From the NCBI RefSeq assembly GCF_003952485.1, contig NZ_CP034447.1:3672501-3736500 (forward strand): a DNA stretch of 64,000 bases. The letters run 5' to 3'. This document shows, piece by piece, positions 25,460 to 35,009 of the stretch. Both the position numbers and the translations under genes were made by a program. Source of the stretch: Mesorhizobium sp. M1E.F.Ca.ET.045.02.1.1. Lineage in GTDB: Bacteria; Pseudomonadota; Alphaproteobacteria; Rhizobiales; Rhizobiaceae. The stretch's first letter is position 1; every line of letters begins with the position of its first letter. The notes under the pieces are model-generated. The model was given only the letters and a program-made list of their open reading frames with translations, ran no database searches and was not told the origin of the DNA.

Positions 25460-26917
25460 TTACATCGGCTGCTTCTTCCTGACCGGCGCGAGGATGTCGA
25501 ACGGCAGATCGTTCTTCTGCTCCGACGGCGTCCGCGCATAGGTTTCGGTGTCTGCCGTTTCCGGCACGCCGAACTCCGTTCGCGCGTAGGCCGTGGCCTG
25601 CTTCGCCGGCTGGATGTTCAGCGTCTTCAGCAACTGCCCGGTCGCGGCCAGCAACCGGTATTCGGCAAACAGCGACGCATAGGACGAGGTGTCGGCCAGC
25701 GTCGCGGTGTTGAAACGCGTGTTCTGCGCGTCGAGCACGTCGAGCAGCGAGCGCTGTCCGACCTTGAACTGCTCGCGGTAGGAAGCCACCAGCTTTTCGT
25801 TGGTGGCGGCCTGCAGCCGCAGGGTCTGTGCGAGTTCCGCCTGGCGGAAGCGGCGGTCCCATGAGGTGCGCACGGCTTCCTCGATCTCGCGCAGCACCTG
25901 GTGCAGCGCAAGACGCTGCTCGCTGGTGCGGCGGATCTGCTCCTGCTCGTTGGCCTTGTCGATGCCGCCGCGATAGAGGTTCCAGCGCAGCACGACGCGC
26001 GCCTGCAGGTCGCTGGTGTCGCCGTCGTCGCCGTCGATGTCATATCCACCCCGGGCGACGCCCTCGGCTGTGATCGTGGGACCGTATTTCGCCCGCGCGG
26101 CGTCGACCAGCGAAGCCGCCGCGTCGATGTCGCTGTTGGCCATATGGACGCGCGGATTGCTCTGCCTGGCGAGCCCGATCGCGTCATCGAGCGAGCGCGG
26201 CAGCGCGCCGGCGACATCGGCCGGCCGCGACGCATTGGTCAGCGGCTTGCCGACATTCTTGAAGAACCGGATCTTGGCGGCTTCGAGCTCCTCCGCGGCC
26301 TCTTGTACGCGCGCTTTGGCGGCATAAAGGCGCTCCTCGGCCTGTTGCCGGTCGGCATCGTTGAGCGCGCCGCCGGCGATGCCCTGCTTGATGTCGCCGA
26401 GTATAGACTGATGGAAGGCGAGATTCTTCTTCGCTTCGGCGACGATCGACCCCTGCAGCATGTATTCAAGATAGTCCTGGACGACGGCAAGCCCGATGAA
26501 CTCGGACCGTTCCAGCACTCTGAAAGACGCGCCGTCGACGCGGGAGGCCTGGCGGTTCAATTCGGCCCGCCTTGCCCCGCTGTCATAAAGCGTCTGCGTA
26601 ACGGTGAGGTCGGCCTCGTTCGGATAGAGGGCGTCATGCTCCTCGCCGATCGCGCGACGGGAAGGATTGTCCAGGCGGCGAACGCCGGTCGACGCTTCCA
26701 GATCGACGCTGGGAAGATAGAGGCCTTTTGCCTGGCGCAGCTCGAATTCGACGGCTTCGCGGTTTTCGATCGCCTGCCCAATCTCAGGATTGGACTCGAC
26801 GGCGACTGCTACGGCTTCCTTGAGTGTGAGTGCGCTGGCGCTTCCACAAGCCAGCATCGACACCGTCATGGCAAGCGCAAAGCGCCAGCCGACGGTCACT
26901 TTACCCGTCCTGGTCAT
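25460..26917 (-). CDS. TolC-family outer-membrane channel of the T1SS
   Basis: A 485-residue outer-membrane efflux protein with a signal peptide (cleavage near SASALTLKEA) and two outer-membrane-efflux repeats (about 35-235 and 245-435). Typical features are LTLKEAVAVAVESNPEI at the mature start, TQTLYDSGARRAELNR and FKVGQRSLLDVLDAQN. The C-terminal 50 residues are a charged extension. It is the first gene of the tolC-ABC-hlyD-RHH operon and provides the exit channel for the adhesin. Confidence 0.92.
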   Translation of the reverse strand: MTRTGKVTVGWRFALAMTVSMLACGSASALTLKEAVAVAVESNPEIGQAIENREAVEFELRQAKGLYLPSVDLEASTGVRRLDNPSRRAIGEEHDALYPNEADLTVTQTLYDSGARRAELNRQASRVDGASFRVLERSEFIGLAVVQDYLEYMLQGSIVAEAKKNLAFHQSILGDIKQGIAGGALNDADRQQAEERLYAAKARVQEAAEELEAAKIRFFKNVGKPLTNASRPADVAGALPRSLDDAIGLARQSNPRVHMANSDIDAAASLVDAARAKYGPTITAEGVARGGYDIDGDDGDTSDLQARVVLRWNLYRGGIDKANEQEQIRRTSEQRLALHQVLREIEEAVRTSWDRRFRQAELAQTLRLQAATNEKLVASYREQFKVGQRSLLDVLDAQNTRFNTATLADTSSYASLFAEYRLLAATGQLLKTLNIQPAKQATAYARTEFGVPETADTETYARTPSEQKNDLPFDILAPVRKKQPM

Positions 26918-27433
26918 TTTTACCCCGTGACTATCCCCGCGCCTTTTTTGTTTTTGTCGGCGCTTATTTGCCCAAGCCTGCCACCGGAGCTTGCGACCAG
27001 TATCTATCAGATTTTTCGAAGTTGTGAGCGCTTAATGATTTAGGCGCCTCTAAAAGCGAGGGTTCCGGCCATTAGTCTCGGCGGATGTAGCAAAAATGGC
27101 ACAGAAACGATGCTCGTCTGGATTGCCATTCGGGCAAAACCGATGGCGATCATGATTAACAAATAGCGGTCCGCATAAGGAATCGCCAAAGGCGCCTGCA
27201 ACCAGCGCCAATTTCCGGGCAAAATCGGACCTGGCGCGAATCCTGCCCCGTCATCCTCCCCAAGCATCCGGCCGTCGCGTTGCGAGAGCCCGAAGGCTGC
27301 GGGAATTGCTGGGACAAATCTGCTCCGGTTCTGCAAGGCATGCGCCGGAAATTGCCATGTGCGGCTGGTTTTGTTGGCAAACGGGGACCGATCCCTGTAT
27401 TGCGGGCTGAAAGCAAAGCATGGACGTTCTTGT
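26918..27433. other. divergent intergenic region without recognised gene
   Basis: 516 bp between the T1SS operon (minus) and the oxidoreductase gene (plus). The part next to the TolC gene is more AT-rich and probably contains the T1SS promoter. Open frames in this stretch have no ribosome binding site, no recognisable domain and run antisense into the oxidoreductase gene, so I left them out. No terminator or known operator was seen. Confidence 0.6.
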
Positions 27434-28774
27434 ATGACAAATGTCGCCCTGACCGGGCTTGCCCGCGATCTCGCCCGGCGTGCTGCCGAGGGCCGTCCCG
27501 TGCGCATCGGCGTCATCGGCTCCGGCGAGATGGGCACCGATCTGGTCACCCAGGGCATGCTGATGCCGGGCATTTCGGTCGCCGCCATCTCCACCCGCCG
27601 CCCGCACACGGCACGCGAGGCGATTCGCATCGCCTATGGCGACGACGCGATGGCTGCCGAAGCCGAGACCGCTTCCAAAGTCAGCCAGGCGATAGAAAGC
27701 GGCAGGATCGCCATCACTTCGAACGAGATGCTGGTCACCAATCCGCTGATCGACGTCGTCATCGACGCCACCGGCAAGCCCGGCGTCGCCGCCGATTTCG
27801 ACCTGATGGCCATGGAACATGGCAAGCATCTGGTGATGATGAATGTCGAGGCCGACGTCACCATCGGCTGCTATCTCAAGCAGCAGGCCGATCGCCTGGG
27901 CGTCGTCTATTCGGTCGGCGCCGGCGACGAGCCGTCGAGCTGCATGGAACTGATCGAGTTCGCCTCGGCGCTCGGCTACACCATCGTCTCGGCCGGCAAG
28001 GGCAAGAACAACCCTCTCAATCACGACGCCGTTCCCGACGACTATCGCGAGGAAGCGCTGCGCCGGAACATGAATCCGCGCATGCTGGTCGAATTCGTCG
28101 ACGGTTCCAAGACCATGGTCGAGATGTGCGCCATAGCCAACGCCACCGGCCTGGCGCCCGATGTTCCAGGCATGCATGGCCCGAAGGCCGACCGCGACCA
28201 GCTCGCCAAGGTGCTCATCCCGCGCGAGGACGGCGGCATCCTGTCGAGGAAGGGTGTCGTCGACTACACCGTCGGCAAGGGCGTTGCGCCAGGCGTCTTC
28301 GTCATCGTCGAGGCGACGCATCCGCGCGTCGTCGAGCGGATGGACGACCTCCATGTCGGCCACGGCCCCTATTACAGCTTCTTCAGGCCCTACCACCTGA
28401 CCTCGCTGGAGGTGCCGCTGACCGCGGCCCGCATCATGCTCTACGGCCGGCCCGACATGGTGCCGCTGCCGAAACCGGTGGCCGAGGTCTGCGCCGTCGC
28501 CAAGCGCGATCTCGCCGCCGGCGAGACCTTCGATGCCATCGGCGAGACCTGCTACCGCTCCTGGACCATGACGGTCGCCGAGGCGCGCGCCGGCCGCGCC
28601 GTGCCGGTCGGGCTGCTCGAGGGCGGCAAGGTGTTGAAGCCGGTCAGGAAGGGCGAACTGCTGACCAGCGACAACGCCGCGCCCGACAAGACGACAAGGC
28701 TCTATGCCTTGCGCCGGCTGCAGGACGAGATGCTGTACGGCGCGAGCGCTACTTCCCCAGCTCTATCGACCTGA
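27434..28774 (+). CDS. NAD(P)-dependent oxidoreductase with C-terminal SAF domain (homoserine-dehydrogenase-like)
   Basis: A 446-residue protein. The Rossmann motif IGVIGSGEMGTDL is at about residues 21-33, followed by a dehydrogenase-like middle (VVIDATGKPG, then VGAGDEPSSCMELIEFA), and a C-terminal SAF domain (about 360-425, KRDLAAGETFDAIG). Such two-domain proteins occur in rhizobial sugar or polyol catabolism; the substrate is not known. The ATG at 27434 gives the family-like start, but the ribosome binding site is poor; an in-frame GTG lies 75 nt upstream. The 3' end overlaps that of proC, which is convergent, by 26 bp. Confidence 0.8.
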   Translation: MTNVALTGLARDLARRAAEGRPVRIGVIGSGEMGTDLVTQGMLMPGISVAAISTRRPHTAREAIRIAYGDDAMAAEAETASKVSQAIESGRIAITSNEMLVTNPLIDVVIDATGKPGVAADFDLMAMEHGKHLVMMNVEADVTIGCYLKQQADRLGVVYSVGAGDEPSSCMELIEFASALGYTIVSAGKGKNNPLNHDAVPDDYREEALRRNMNPRMLVEFVDGSKTMVEMCAIANATGLAPDVPGMHGPKADRDQLAKVLIPREDGGILSRKGVVDYTVGKGVAPGVFVIVEATHPRVVERMDDLHVGHGPYYSFFRPYHLTSLEVPLTAARIMLYGRPDMVPLPKPVAEVCAVAKRDLAAGETFDAIGETCYRSWTMTVAEARAGRAVPVGLLEGGKVLKPVRKGELLTSDNAAPDKTTRLYALRRLQDEMLYGASATSPALST

Positions 28775-29564
28775 GCCGCGCCGCTTCCACCGCGTCGGTC
28801 AAAAGCTTCGTCAGCCGGTCCTCTCCCATCAGCACGGCAAGCGCCGCGGCCGTCGTGCCGTTGGGGCTGGTGACCTGCTGGCGCAGCACGCCCGGCTCCT
28901 CGTCGCTTTCGGCGGCGAGCGAGGCGGCGCCGTAGACGGTCTGCATGGCGAGCAGCTTGGCCGTCTCGGCCGGCAGGCCGGCCTTCTCGGCGGCAACCGT
29001 CAGCGCTTCGATGAAATGGAAGATATAGGCCGGGCCGGAACCGGAGACCGCCGTCACGGCATCCATCAGGCTCTCGTCATCGATCGTCGTCACGACACCG
29101 CTCGCCGAGAGCAATTCGGCGACGAAACGCCTGACGTCGTCCAGGACCAGCGGGGTGGAGAACACCACCATCATGCCCTTGCCGATCGCAGCCGGCGTGT
29201 TCGGCATGCAGCGGACAATCGGCGCCAGATCGCCGAGGATCTCCTCGAAAGTGGCGACCGGCGTCCCGGCGGCGATGCTGACGAAGGTGGTCCTGCCGTC
29301 ACCGAAGCGCTTGTAGGCGACGAGCACATCGCGGATGACCTGCGGCTTCACGGCGATGACGACGAGATCGGGCACGGCATCGGCCGGAACGCCGGAAGCG
29401 TCGGCCGCCACGCGGCAACCAAGATGTTCGGCGCGCTTGCGCAATTCGGCATTGGGCTCGACCACGAACACCGCGGACGGCTCGAGCTTGCCGGATTTCA
29501 GCCAGCCCGAGAGCATCGCGTAACCCATATTGCCGCAACCGGCGAGAACGAGCCTGATGGTCAT
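28749..29564 (-). CDS. proC: pyrroline-5-carboxylate reductase
   Basis: A 271-residue enzyme of proline synthesis, reducing pyrroline-5-carboxylate with NAD(P)H. The N-terminal Rossmann motif is LAGCGNMGYAML. Conserved family features are VIAVKPQ (about 70), RCMPNTPAAIGKG (about 115), GSGPAYIFHFIEAL (about 165) and the C-terminal VTSPNGTTAAAL. Length is normal. A strong ribosome binding site (CGGAGG) precedes the ATG. Cytoplasmic. Confidence 0.93.
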   Translation of the reverse strand: MTIRLVLAGCGNMGYAMLSGWLKSGKLEPSAVFVVEPNAELRKRAEHLGCRVAADASGVPADAVPDLVVIAVKPQVIRDVLVAYKRFGDGRTTFVSIAAGTPVATFEEILGDLAPIVRCMPNTPAAIGKGMMVVFSTPLVLDDVRRFVAELLSASGVVTTIDDESLMDAVTAVSGSGPAYIFHFIEALTVAAEKAGLPAETAKLLAMQTVYGAASLAAESDEEPGVLRQQVTSPNGTTAAALAVLMGEDRLTKLLTDAVEAARLRSIELGK

Positions 29565-29652
29565 GGAAGCCTCCGAAAGAAGGCTCCTCCCATAAACGGT
29601 CGCGCGGCGTCGGGAAAGCCCTGTCGGGAGGGATCGGTCGCCCCCTCGCGGA

Positions 29653-30971
29653 TCAGTGGGGGCAGCGGGCCGGAATCGGCCGCAGCGAAACCTGCCTCAG
29701 GCCAAACACGCTGAGCACGAGGAAAAGCCAGACCGGGTCGGCGCGGCGGAAGAAGAAGCTTTCGAGGAAGCCGTTGAGCGCGGTGAACAGCACCACCATC
29801 ATGAAGAAGTCGCCGAGATAGATGTTTTCCTTGCGCAGCGGAATGCGCATGTAGTCCCCGAGCGGCGCGATCAGGAAGGTGTAGACCGCGACGCAGAGCG
29901 CGGGAATGCCCATCAGCACGGCGATATCGAGATAGCCGTCGTGACCGTGCACGATGGTGCGGATGTCCCAGGGGCGGTCGAAGGGCTGGTCCTGGTTGAG
30001 CAGCAGCGGCGTTCCCCAGAAGCTCTCATAGCCATAGCCGGTCCAGGGCCGCTTCGCCAGCATCTCGCCGGCAAACTCCCACAGCGTGGTGCGGCCGGTA
30101 TAGGTGAGGTTCGGGAAATAGACCGCCGCCAATTGCTTCACCGGCGGGATGAAGACGATGCCGAGCGTGCCGACCGCGGTCGCGACGATCGCGGACAGAA
30201 ACAGGATCGGCGTGCCGATCCGCACGCCGATGAGGCTTGGCAGCACACGATCAGGATCGAGAACGGCACCAGTCCGGCGGTCGTCTTCGAGCCGGTATGC
30301 AGCATGAAGATCATTGCCGCTGAGAAGATGCCGATGCCCCACCAGCGTTGCCCGCGCCGCCAGAGATAGAGTCCGGCAAAGCTGAAGCAGGCCATCACCG
30401 GCCCGGCGATGTTCTTGTGGGTGAAGACGCCGCGCCACAGGCCCGCATGCTCCGGCTCTTGCGAGTCGGCGGTGTGCAATGCCTCGTGCGGAAAGACGAT
30501 GAGCCCGACATAGGAAAGACCCATCACCACCACAGCGGTGAAGATGATGACCCTGGCGAAGGAGTCGGCGTCGCGCGGCAGCACCAGGATCGTCGCCGTG
30601 GTGATGATGCCGATCATGGTGAAGGAGGCGGCGCGCATGGCGGAGGGCGGATCGGTCGCCAGGATCACCGACAGGAAGAAGAAGCCCAGCATCAGCGCCC
30701 AGGATGGGCTGATGAGCGAGCGCACGACGCGCGGATCGGCGAAGGCGAGCAGCGAGAAGATGGAGATGGCGCCGAGCGATCCGAAGCCGAGCTGGTTGAC
30801 GATGTCGCCGCCGTCGCCGGTGAGCTCCGCGCCCGCAGGCTGGAAGGGCCGGAACGAGACGATGATGACGGTAAAGAGCAGCGCCGCGATTGTCGTCGCT
30901 ATGCCCTCGCGCGTGAAGGCGGCGCTGAGCGGCGCGCGCTCAGTTCTTCTCAGGCTGCCGGTACTGCTCAT
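29653..30971 (-). pseudogene. O-antigen ligase / Wzy-like polymerase, split by a frameshift
   Basis: Two reading frames together make one polytopic membrane protein of about 430 residues. The first (30971 down to about 30245) has around seven hydrophobic helices and the stretch GVFTHKNIAGPVMACFSFAG, typical of the O-antigen ligase/polymerase family. The second (about 30245 to 29653) continues with more helices and the conserved RPWTGYGYESFWGTP and HGHDGYLDIAVLMG. They join at GTGTG on the minus strand (30244-30248); removing one GT restores the frame through ILIV-LPSLIGV. The start is uncertain (31013, 30977 or 30971) and overlaps the GT2 gene. It may be a true mutation, phase variation or a sequencing error. 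Confidence 0.8.
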
Positions 30972-31953
30972 TGGCATATCCGAGTTCGGCAAGCACCCGG
31001 CCGAGCGCGACATAGATCGGGTAAAGGCCTGTTGTCAGCGAGCCCGTGCGCGCCAGTCGGACGGCGCCGCGCAGCGGCGAGGCGGCAAGCAGCGCCAGGC
31101 TCTTCAGCAGAACCTTGGCGCCGGCGAACGGCGTGCCCGCACGCTTTTTCTTCTCGACAAGCGTGGAGATGACGCCGTTGCGCAGGCTGCGGGCGCGGAT
31201 CCAGTCGGCTTCCACGCGACGGGCCGGAACCGTTTCCTTGACCTTCGCCTCGGCGCACCAGCCGAGCACGAAACCTTTTTGGGCGGCGCGACTCAGGAAA
31301 TCGGAATCGCCGCCGCCCATGAAGTTGAACCTGAGATCGAGGAAGGGCGGCCCCATGGCGATAAGCACACTGCGTCCGACCAGCAGGTTGCCGGACGAGT
31401 AGAGCGCCGGCACGCGGCCCGTTTGCCGGTATGGCGGCGCGAAGACGGGGTGATCGGCCCATCTCGCATGGGAGGGTTCGGCGAACACCGGCACTTGCGG
31501 CCCGCCGACGATATCGGCTCGAAGCGTCTCGGCTGCCTTGCACATGCGTTCCAGCCAATCGGGCGCGGCGGTCTCGTCGTCGTCGATGACGAGAAGATGT
31601 TTGAAGTTGGGGAAGTAAAGCATCGCCGTCTGCCAGCCGGCATTGTAGGCGCTGCAATTGCCACGCTCATGCGCGATGATCACGAGGCCCGGCATCTCGC
31701 CGCGCTCGAACAGCGGCAGTGCCGCCTTGGCGCCCTCGCGCGCCTCCGCCTCGTTTTCCATGACGATGACGGCAAAATGCCGCTCGGTTTTCTGCGCCTG
31801 GAGCGACGCCAGCGTTTCCAGCAGCAACTGGGAACGCTTGAAGGTGGGCAGCGTCACGACCACTTCGACGGTTTCCGCGGCGAGCCCCGGAGACCGCCCC
31901 GCGATCGATACCCCCGCAATCGATACCGAAGCGTCCGATGGCAAAGGGATCAT
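30940..31953 (-). CDS. glycosyltransferase family 2
   Basis: About 337 residues with a GT-A fold near the N-terminus: VVVTLPTFKRSQLLLETLASL, the acceptor region GNCSAYNAGWQTA, and the DxD-type motif LLVIDDDETAAPDWL. A later MGGGDSDFLSRAAQKGF matches the GT2 catalytic ED-like region. GT2 enzymes add a sugar from a nucleotide donor to a growing surface glycan at the membrane. The ATG at 31953 is preferred over 32037 since GGAAACGG precedes it and the fold begins shortly after. A small SIAG repeat lies before the domain. The 3' end overlaps the split ligase gene. Confidence 0.85.
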   Translation of the reverse strand: MIPLPSDASVSIAGVSIAGRSPGLAAETVEVVVTLPTFKRSQLLLETLASLQAQKTERHFAVIVMENEAEAREGAKAALPLFERGEMPGLVIIAHERGNCSAYNAGWQTAMLYFPNFKHLLVIDDDETAAPDWLERMCKAAETLRADIVGGPQVPVFAEPSHARWADHPVFAPPYRQTGRVPALYSSGNLLVGRSVLIAMGPPFLDLRFNFMGGGDSDFLSRAAQKGFVLGWCAEAKVKETVPARRVEADWIRARSLRNGVISTLVEKKKRAGTPFAGAKVLLKSLALLAASPLRGAVRLARTGSLTTGLYPIYVALGRVLAELGYANEQYRQPEKN

Positions 31954-32121
31954 CCGTTTCCAGCCGTGTGGGTTCGATCCTCGATAGCAGCCCGATGATA
32001 ACGCTTCGTTAATCACCTTTCGCGGCGAGCTCCGCAAAACCGAGGCGTTTGGCCTTTGACGGTGTCATTTAATCAAGGCTTCACCGCGTTTTGCTACCGG
32101 CTACACCAATGGATAGGTGAG

Positions 32122-33294
32122 ATGCATCTGCTGTTCGCCACATCGATCGTGCCCGACGGCGCTCTCGCCTCCGGCTACGAGATTGCCAACGCCGCGATCA
32201 TCGATGCGCTGCGGCGTGCCGGCGCGCGCGTCACGGTGATGGGCTTCATCTGGCCGGGAAAGACGCCGTCCGATCCGCAGAACACCATCGTGCTTGACGC
32301 CGTCGAGGTGCGTACCGAAAGCGCCCCGGCTCTGCAGAAACTCATCTGGCTGGGCAAGGCGGTTGTCTGCGGCCTCACCTTTTCCTCGGTCAAGCTGCGC
32401 GTCGTTTCCGACGCAGACGTCCGCGCCGCGATCGATAATGCCGGTCCGTTCGACGGCTATGTCCTCAATTCCGTGCAATTTGCAGGCGCCTTTGAAAGTC
32501 TCTTCGGCGACCGGCCTTCAATCTTCGTCGCGCACAATGTCGAGCATCGTTCGGCCGAGGAGAACGCCGCCGCGGCCGGCAGCGCTTTTCAACGCTGGCT
32601 GTTTCGCCGCGAGGCCAGGCTGCTCGAGGTGATGGAGGAGCGTCTCTGCCGCGCCGCGCGTTTCGTCTTCACTCTGGCCGAGGAGGATCGCGCCGCGCTC
32701 GGTGTCGCCTCCAGCGACCGCTCGGCGGTGCTGCCGCTGGTGACCCGTGCCGGGGCTCCGACGAACAAAGGCCCGCGCCGCATCGACTTCGACGCGGCGC
32801 TGATCGGCACCTGGACCTGGCAGCCCAACCGCATCGGGCTGGACTGGTTCTTGACCAAGGTCGTCCTGCATCTCAGGCCGGATTTCCGGATCAGGATCGC
32901 CGGCAACATGCCGTCGGGCGTGACGTCGGCGCATCCCGGGGTCAAGTTCGTCGGAAGGGTTCCCGACGCCCAGGCATTCGTGCGCGGCGCCGCCGTCGTC
33001 CCGCTGATCAGCACCGCCGGCAGCGGCGTGCAGTTGAAGACCATCGAGACGTTCGAGCTTGGCCTGCCTTGCGTCGCCACCAGCCGCTCGCTGCGCGGCA
33101 TCGGTTACCGGCCGCAAAACTGTGTCGTGACCGACGATCCCGTCGCCTTCGCCACGGCGCTCGAAGCGGCGGCGGCCGACATTCGCGATGCCGATGGCAG
33201 TGCTTTCCATCGCCGGCAGGCCAGGGCGCTCGACGCCGCGATCGGGCTTGGGCTGGAGAAGCTCGGCGCCGTCAGGCGGGAGGTCGCTGCATGA
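32122..33294 (+). CDS. glycosyltransferase, GT4/GT1-like
   Basis: About 390 residues with a GT-B layout: N-terminal half with MHLLFATSIVPDGALASGYEIANA and SIFVAHNVEHRS, C-terminal half with VKFVGRVPDAQAFVRGAAVVPL and the donor-binding ETFELGLPCVATSRS. The ATG at 32122 follows AGGTGAG, and the fold begins at once, so the longer in-frame start at 32056 is unlikely. The 3' end overlaps the WecG/TagA gene as ATGA (33291-33294). It is the first of three coupled sugar-transfer genes on the plus strand. Confidence 0.83.
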   Translation: MHLLFATSIVPDGALASGYEIANAAIIDALRRAGARVTVMGFIWPGKTPSDPQNTIVLDAVEVRTESAPALQKLIWLGKAVVCGLTFSSVKLRVVSDADVRAAIDNAGPFDGYVLNSVQFAGAFESLFGDRPSIFVAHNVEHRSAEENAAAAGSAFQRWLFRREARLLEVMEERLCRAARFVFTLAEEDRAALGVASSDRSAVLPLVTRAGAPTNKGPRRIDFDAALIGTWTWQPNRIGLDWFLTKVVLHLRPDFRIRIAGNMPSGVTSAHPGVKFVGRVPDAQAFVRGAAVVPLISTAGSGVQLKTIETFELGLPCVATSRSLRGIGYRPQNCVVTDDPVAFATALEAAAADIRDADGSAFHRRQARALDAAIGLGLEKLGAVRREVAA

Positions 33295-34085
33295 ACATGC
33301 ACGCAGCCCGCTCCGCCTTCGGCTTCGATACGCTGAAGAGGATACTCGGCATCTCCGTGCTTGCCATCCGGTGGGATGAGGCGATAGCACTGCTTTCCCG
33401 GCTGATCGCCGAGCGGCGCTTCACCAAGGTGAGTTTCCTCAACGCCCACAACGCCAACCTCGCTTACAGCGATCCGGTGTTTGCCGAAGCGCTTGACGAC
33501 TTCCTCGTGCTGCCGGATGGCGTCGGCGTCGACATCGCCGCAAAGCTGCTCTACGGCGCGCCTTTCCCCGATAATCTCAACGGCACCGATTTCATCCCGG
33601 CTTTCCTGCAGGCATCGACGCGGCCGCTGACCGTGGCGTTGCTTGGCGCGAAGCGGGTCAATGCCGAGGCGGCATCGGTCAAGCTTTCGGCGCTCGCGGT
33701 GCAGCACAAATTCGTGGTCGTCCATGACGGCTACTTCTCCCCCGCCGAGGAGCCGACGATCGTCGAGCGCATCGCCAGGCTGCGGCCGGACGTGCTGCTG
33801 GTCGCCATGGGTGTGCCGCGCCAGGAATTGTGGATCGCGCGCCACATCGACGCCCGTCACTGCACGCTGCCGATCGCGGTCGGCGCGCTGCTCGATTTCC
33901 TGAGCGGCACCGTGCCGCGCGCCCCCCTGTGGATGCGGCGCCTGCGGCTCGAATGGCTGTTTCGCCTGTGGATCGAGCCCGGCCGCCTGTGGCGCCGCTA
34001 CGTGGTCGGCAACCCGCTCTTCCTGTGGCGCGTCTTCAAGCAGAAATTGGCGCACGAACCGCGGCCGGCGGAGGCGCGCCGTTGA
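33291..34085 (+). CDS. WecG/TagA/CpsF family glycosyltransferase (GT26)
   Basis: A 264-residue enzyme. Family motifs: FLNAHNANLAYSDP (about 45), LVLPDGVGVDIAAKLL (about 70), GTDFIPAFLQ (about 99), and LLVAMGVPRQELWIARH (about 170) with the C-terminal basic region RRLRLEWLFRLWIEPGRLWRR. WecG/TagA enzymes add N-acetyl-mannosaminuronic acid or N-acetylmannosamine to lipid-linked intermediates at the cytoplasmic face. The start ATG overlaps the preceding stop; a second ATG lies 6 nt downstream. Confidence 0.9.
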   Translation: MNMHAARSAFGFDTLKRILGISVLAIRWDEAIALLSRLIAERRFTKVSFLNAHNANLAYSDPVFAEALDDFLVLPDGVGVDIAAKLLYGAPFPDNLNGTDFIPAFLQASTRPLTVALLGAKRVNAEAASVKLSALAVQHKFVVVHDGYFSPAEEPTIVERIARLRPDVLLVAMGVPRQELWIARHIDARHCTLPIAVGALLDFLSGTVPRAPLWMRRLRLEWLFRLWIEPGRLWRRYVVGNPLFLWRVFKQKLAHEPRPAEARR

Positions 34086-35008
34086 ACAGCCGTTTCGTGC
34101 CCGATGCCGCCACTAGGATCGAGCCGCTGCCGCGCACGCCCTCGGCCGCGATCGTGACGGCAAGCTACGCGCCGGACTTCGAGCGCTGCCGGCTGCTCTG
34201 CGAGACGATGGACCGACATGTGACCGGCGTCGCGCGGCACTACATCCTCGTCGAGCACCGCGATGTCGCGCTGTTTCGCCAACTGGAGGGTGGCCGCCGC
34301 ACGGTGGTCGATGAACAGGATCTGCTGCCGCGCTGGCTGCGGGCCGTCGACGATCCGCTCAGCCTGTTCCGCCGCCGCGTCTGGTTGAGTTTCAGGACCC
34401 AGCCGCTGCGTGGCTGGCACGTGCAGCAGCTGCGCCGCATCGCCATTGCCGCGCACGCCCGGGAGGACGTGCTCGTCTTTTGCGATTCCGACGTCGCCTT
34501 CCTCAAGCCGTTCGACACGAGCGCCTTCTGGCGCGACGGCAAGGCGCGGCTGTTCCGGCGCGATGGCGTGCTGGCCGGCGACGGCCACGACGAGCATCGC
34601 ATCTGGTCGCACAATGCCGGCTCGGCGCTCGGCATGGACCCGGCGAAGGTTTCGAACCACGATTACATCTCGACGCTGATCGCGTGGCGCCGCGGATCAG
34701 TGAATGCGATGTGCGAGCGGATCGAGAAAGCGCACGGGCGCAACTGGGTCAGCGTCGTCGGCTCGGCGCGCAAATTCTCCGAATGCATGATCTACGGCCG
34801 TTACGTCGACGACGTGCTCGAAGGGGCCGGCCATTTCCACGACACAGCTGAATTCTGCCGCGTCCACTGGAATGGCGAGGCGCTGTCGGACGAGGAATTC
34901 CGCCGCTTCGTCGATGCCATGGCGCCTGAGCAGGTAGCGATCGGCATGCAATCCTTCATCGGCACCGATGTCGGCCGTATCCGCCGGCTGATCGCGCTCG
35001 AGTGCTAG
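34082..35008 (+). CDS. putative sugar transferase (DUF6492-like)
   Basis: A 308-residue protein beginning with TTG at 34082, which overlaps the previous TGA (TTGA); GGAGG lies about 10 nt upstream. It has a GT-A-like layout: AIVTASYAPDFERCRLLCETMDR at the start, the DxD-like VLVFCDSDVAFLKPFD near residue 140, and many conserved Trp and His. Proteins of this type are found in rhizobial polysaccharide loci and have been listed as DUF6492; I am not certain of the family number. The position in a coupled gene run supports a role in glycan assembly. The 3' end is 1 bp from the end of the flippase gene on the other strand. Confidence 0.7.
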   Translation: MNSRFVPDAATRIEPLPRTPSAAIVTASYAPDFERCRLLCETMDRHVTGVARHYILVEHRDVALFRQLEGGRRTVVDEQDLLPRWLRAVDDPLSLFRRRVWLSFRTQPLRGWHVQQLRRIAIAAHAREDVLVFCDSDVAFLKPFDTSAFWRDGKARLFRRDGVLAGDGHDEHRIWSHNAGSALGMDPAKVSNHDYISTLIAWRRGSVNAMCERIEKAHGRNWVSVVGSARKFSECMIYGRYVDDVLEGAGHFHDTAEFCRVHWNGEALSDEEFRRFVDAMAPEQVAIGMQSFIGTDVGRIRRLIALEC

Positions 35009-35009
35009 A

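Noticed and set aside
23280..25862. Upstream extension of the HlyD-like reading frame
   Set aside because: The frame stays open through the exporter gene but the product there is low-complexity; the exporter and the HlyD start at 23279 explain the sequence.
27040..27630. Open frame on the minus strand before the SAF-domain oxidoreductase gene
   Set aside because: It overlaps the 5' part of the well-supported oxidoreductase gene and has no family features.
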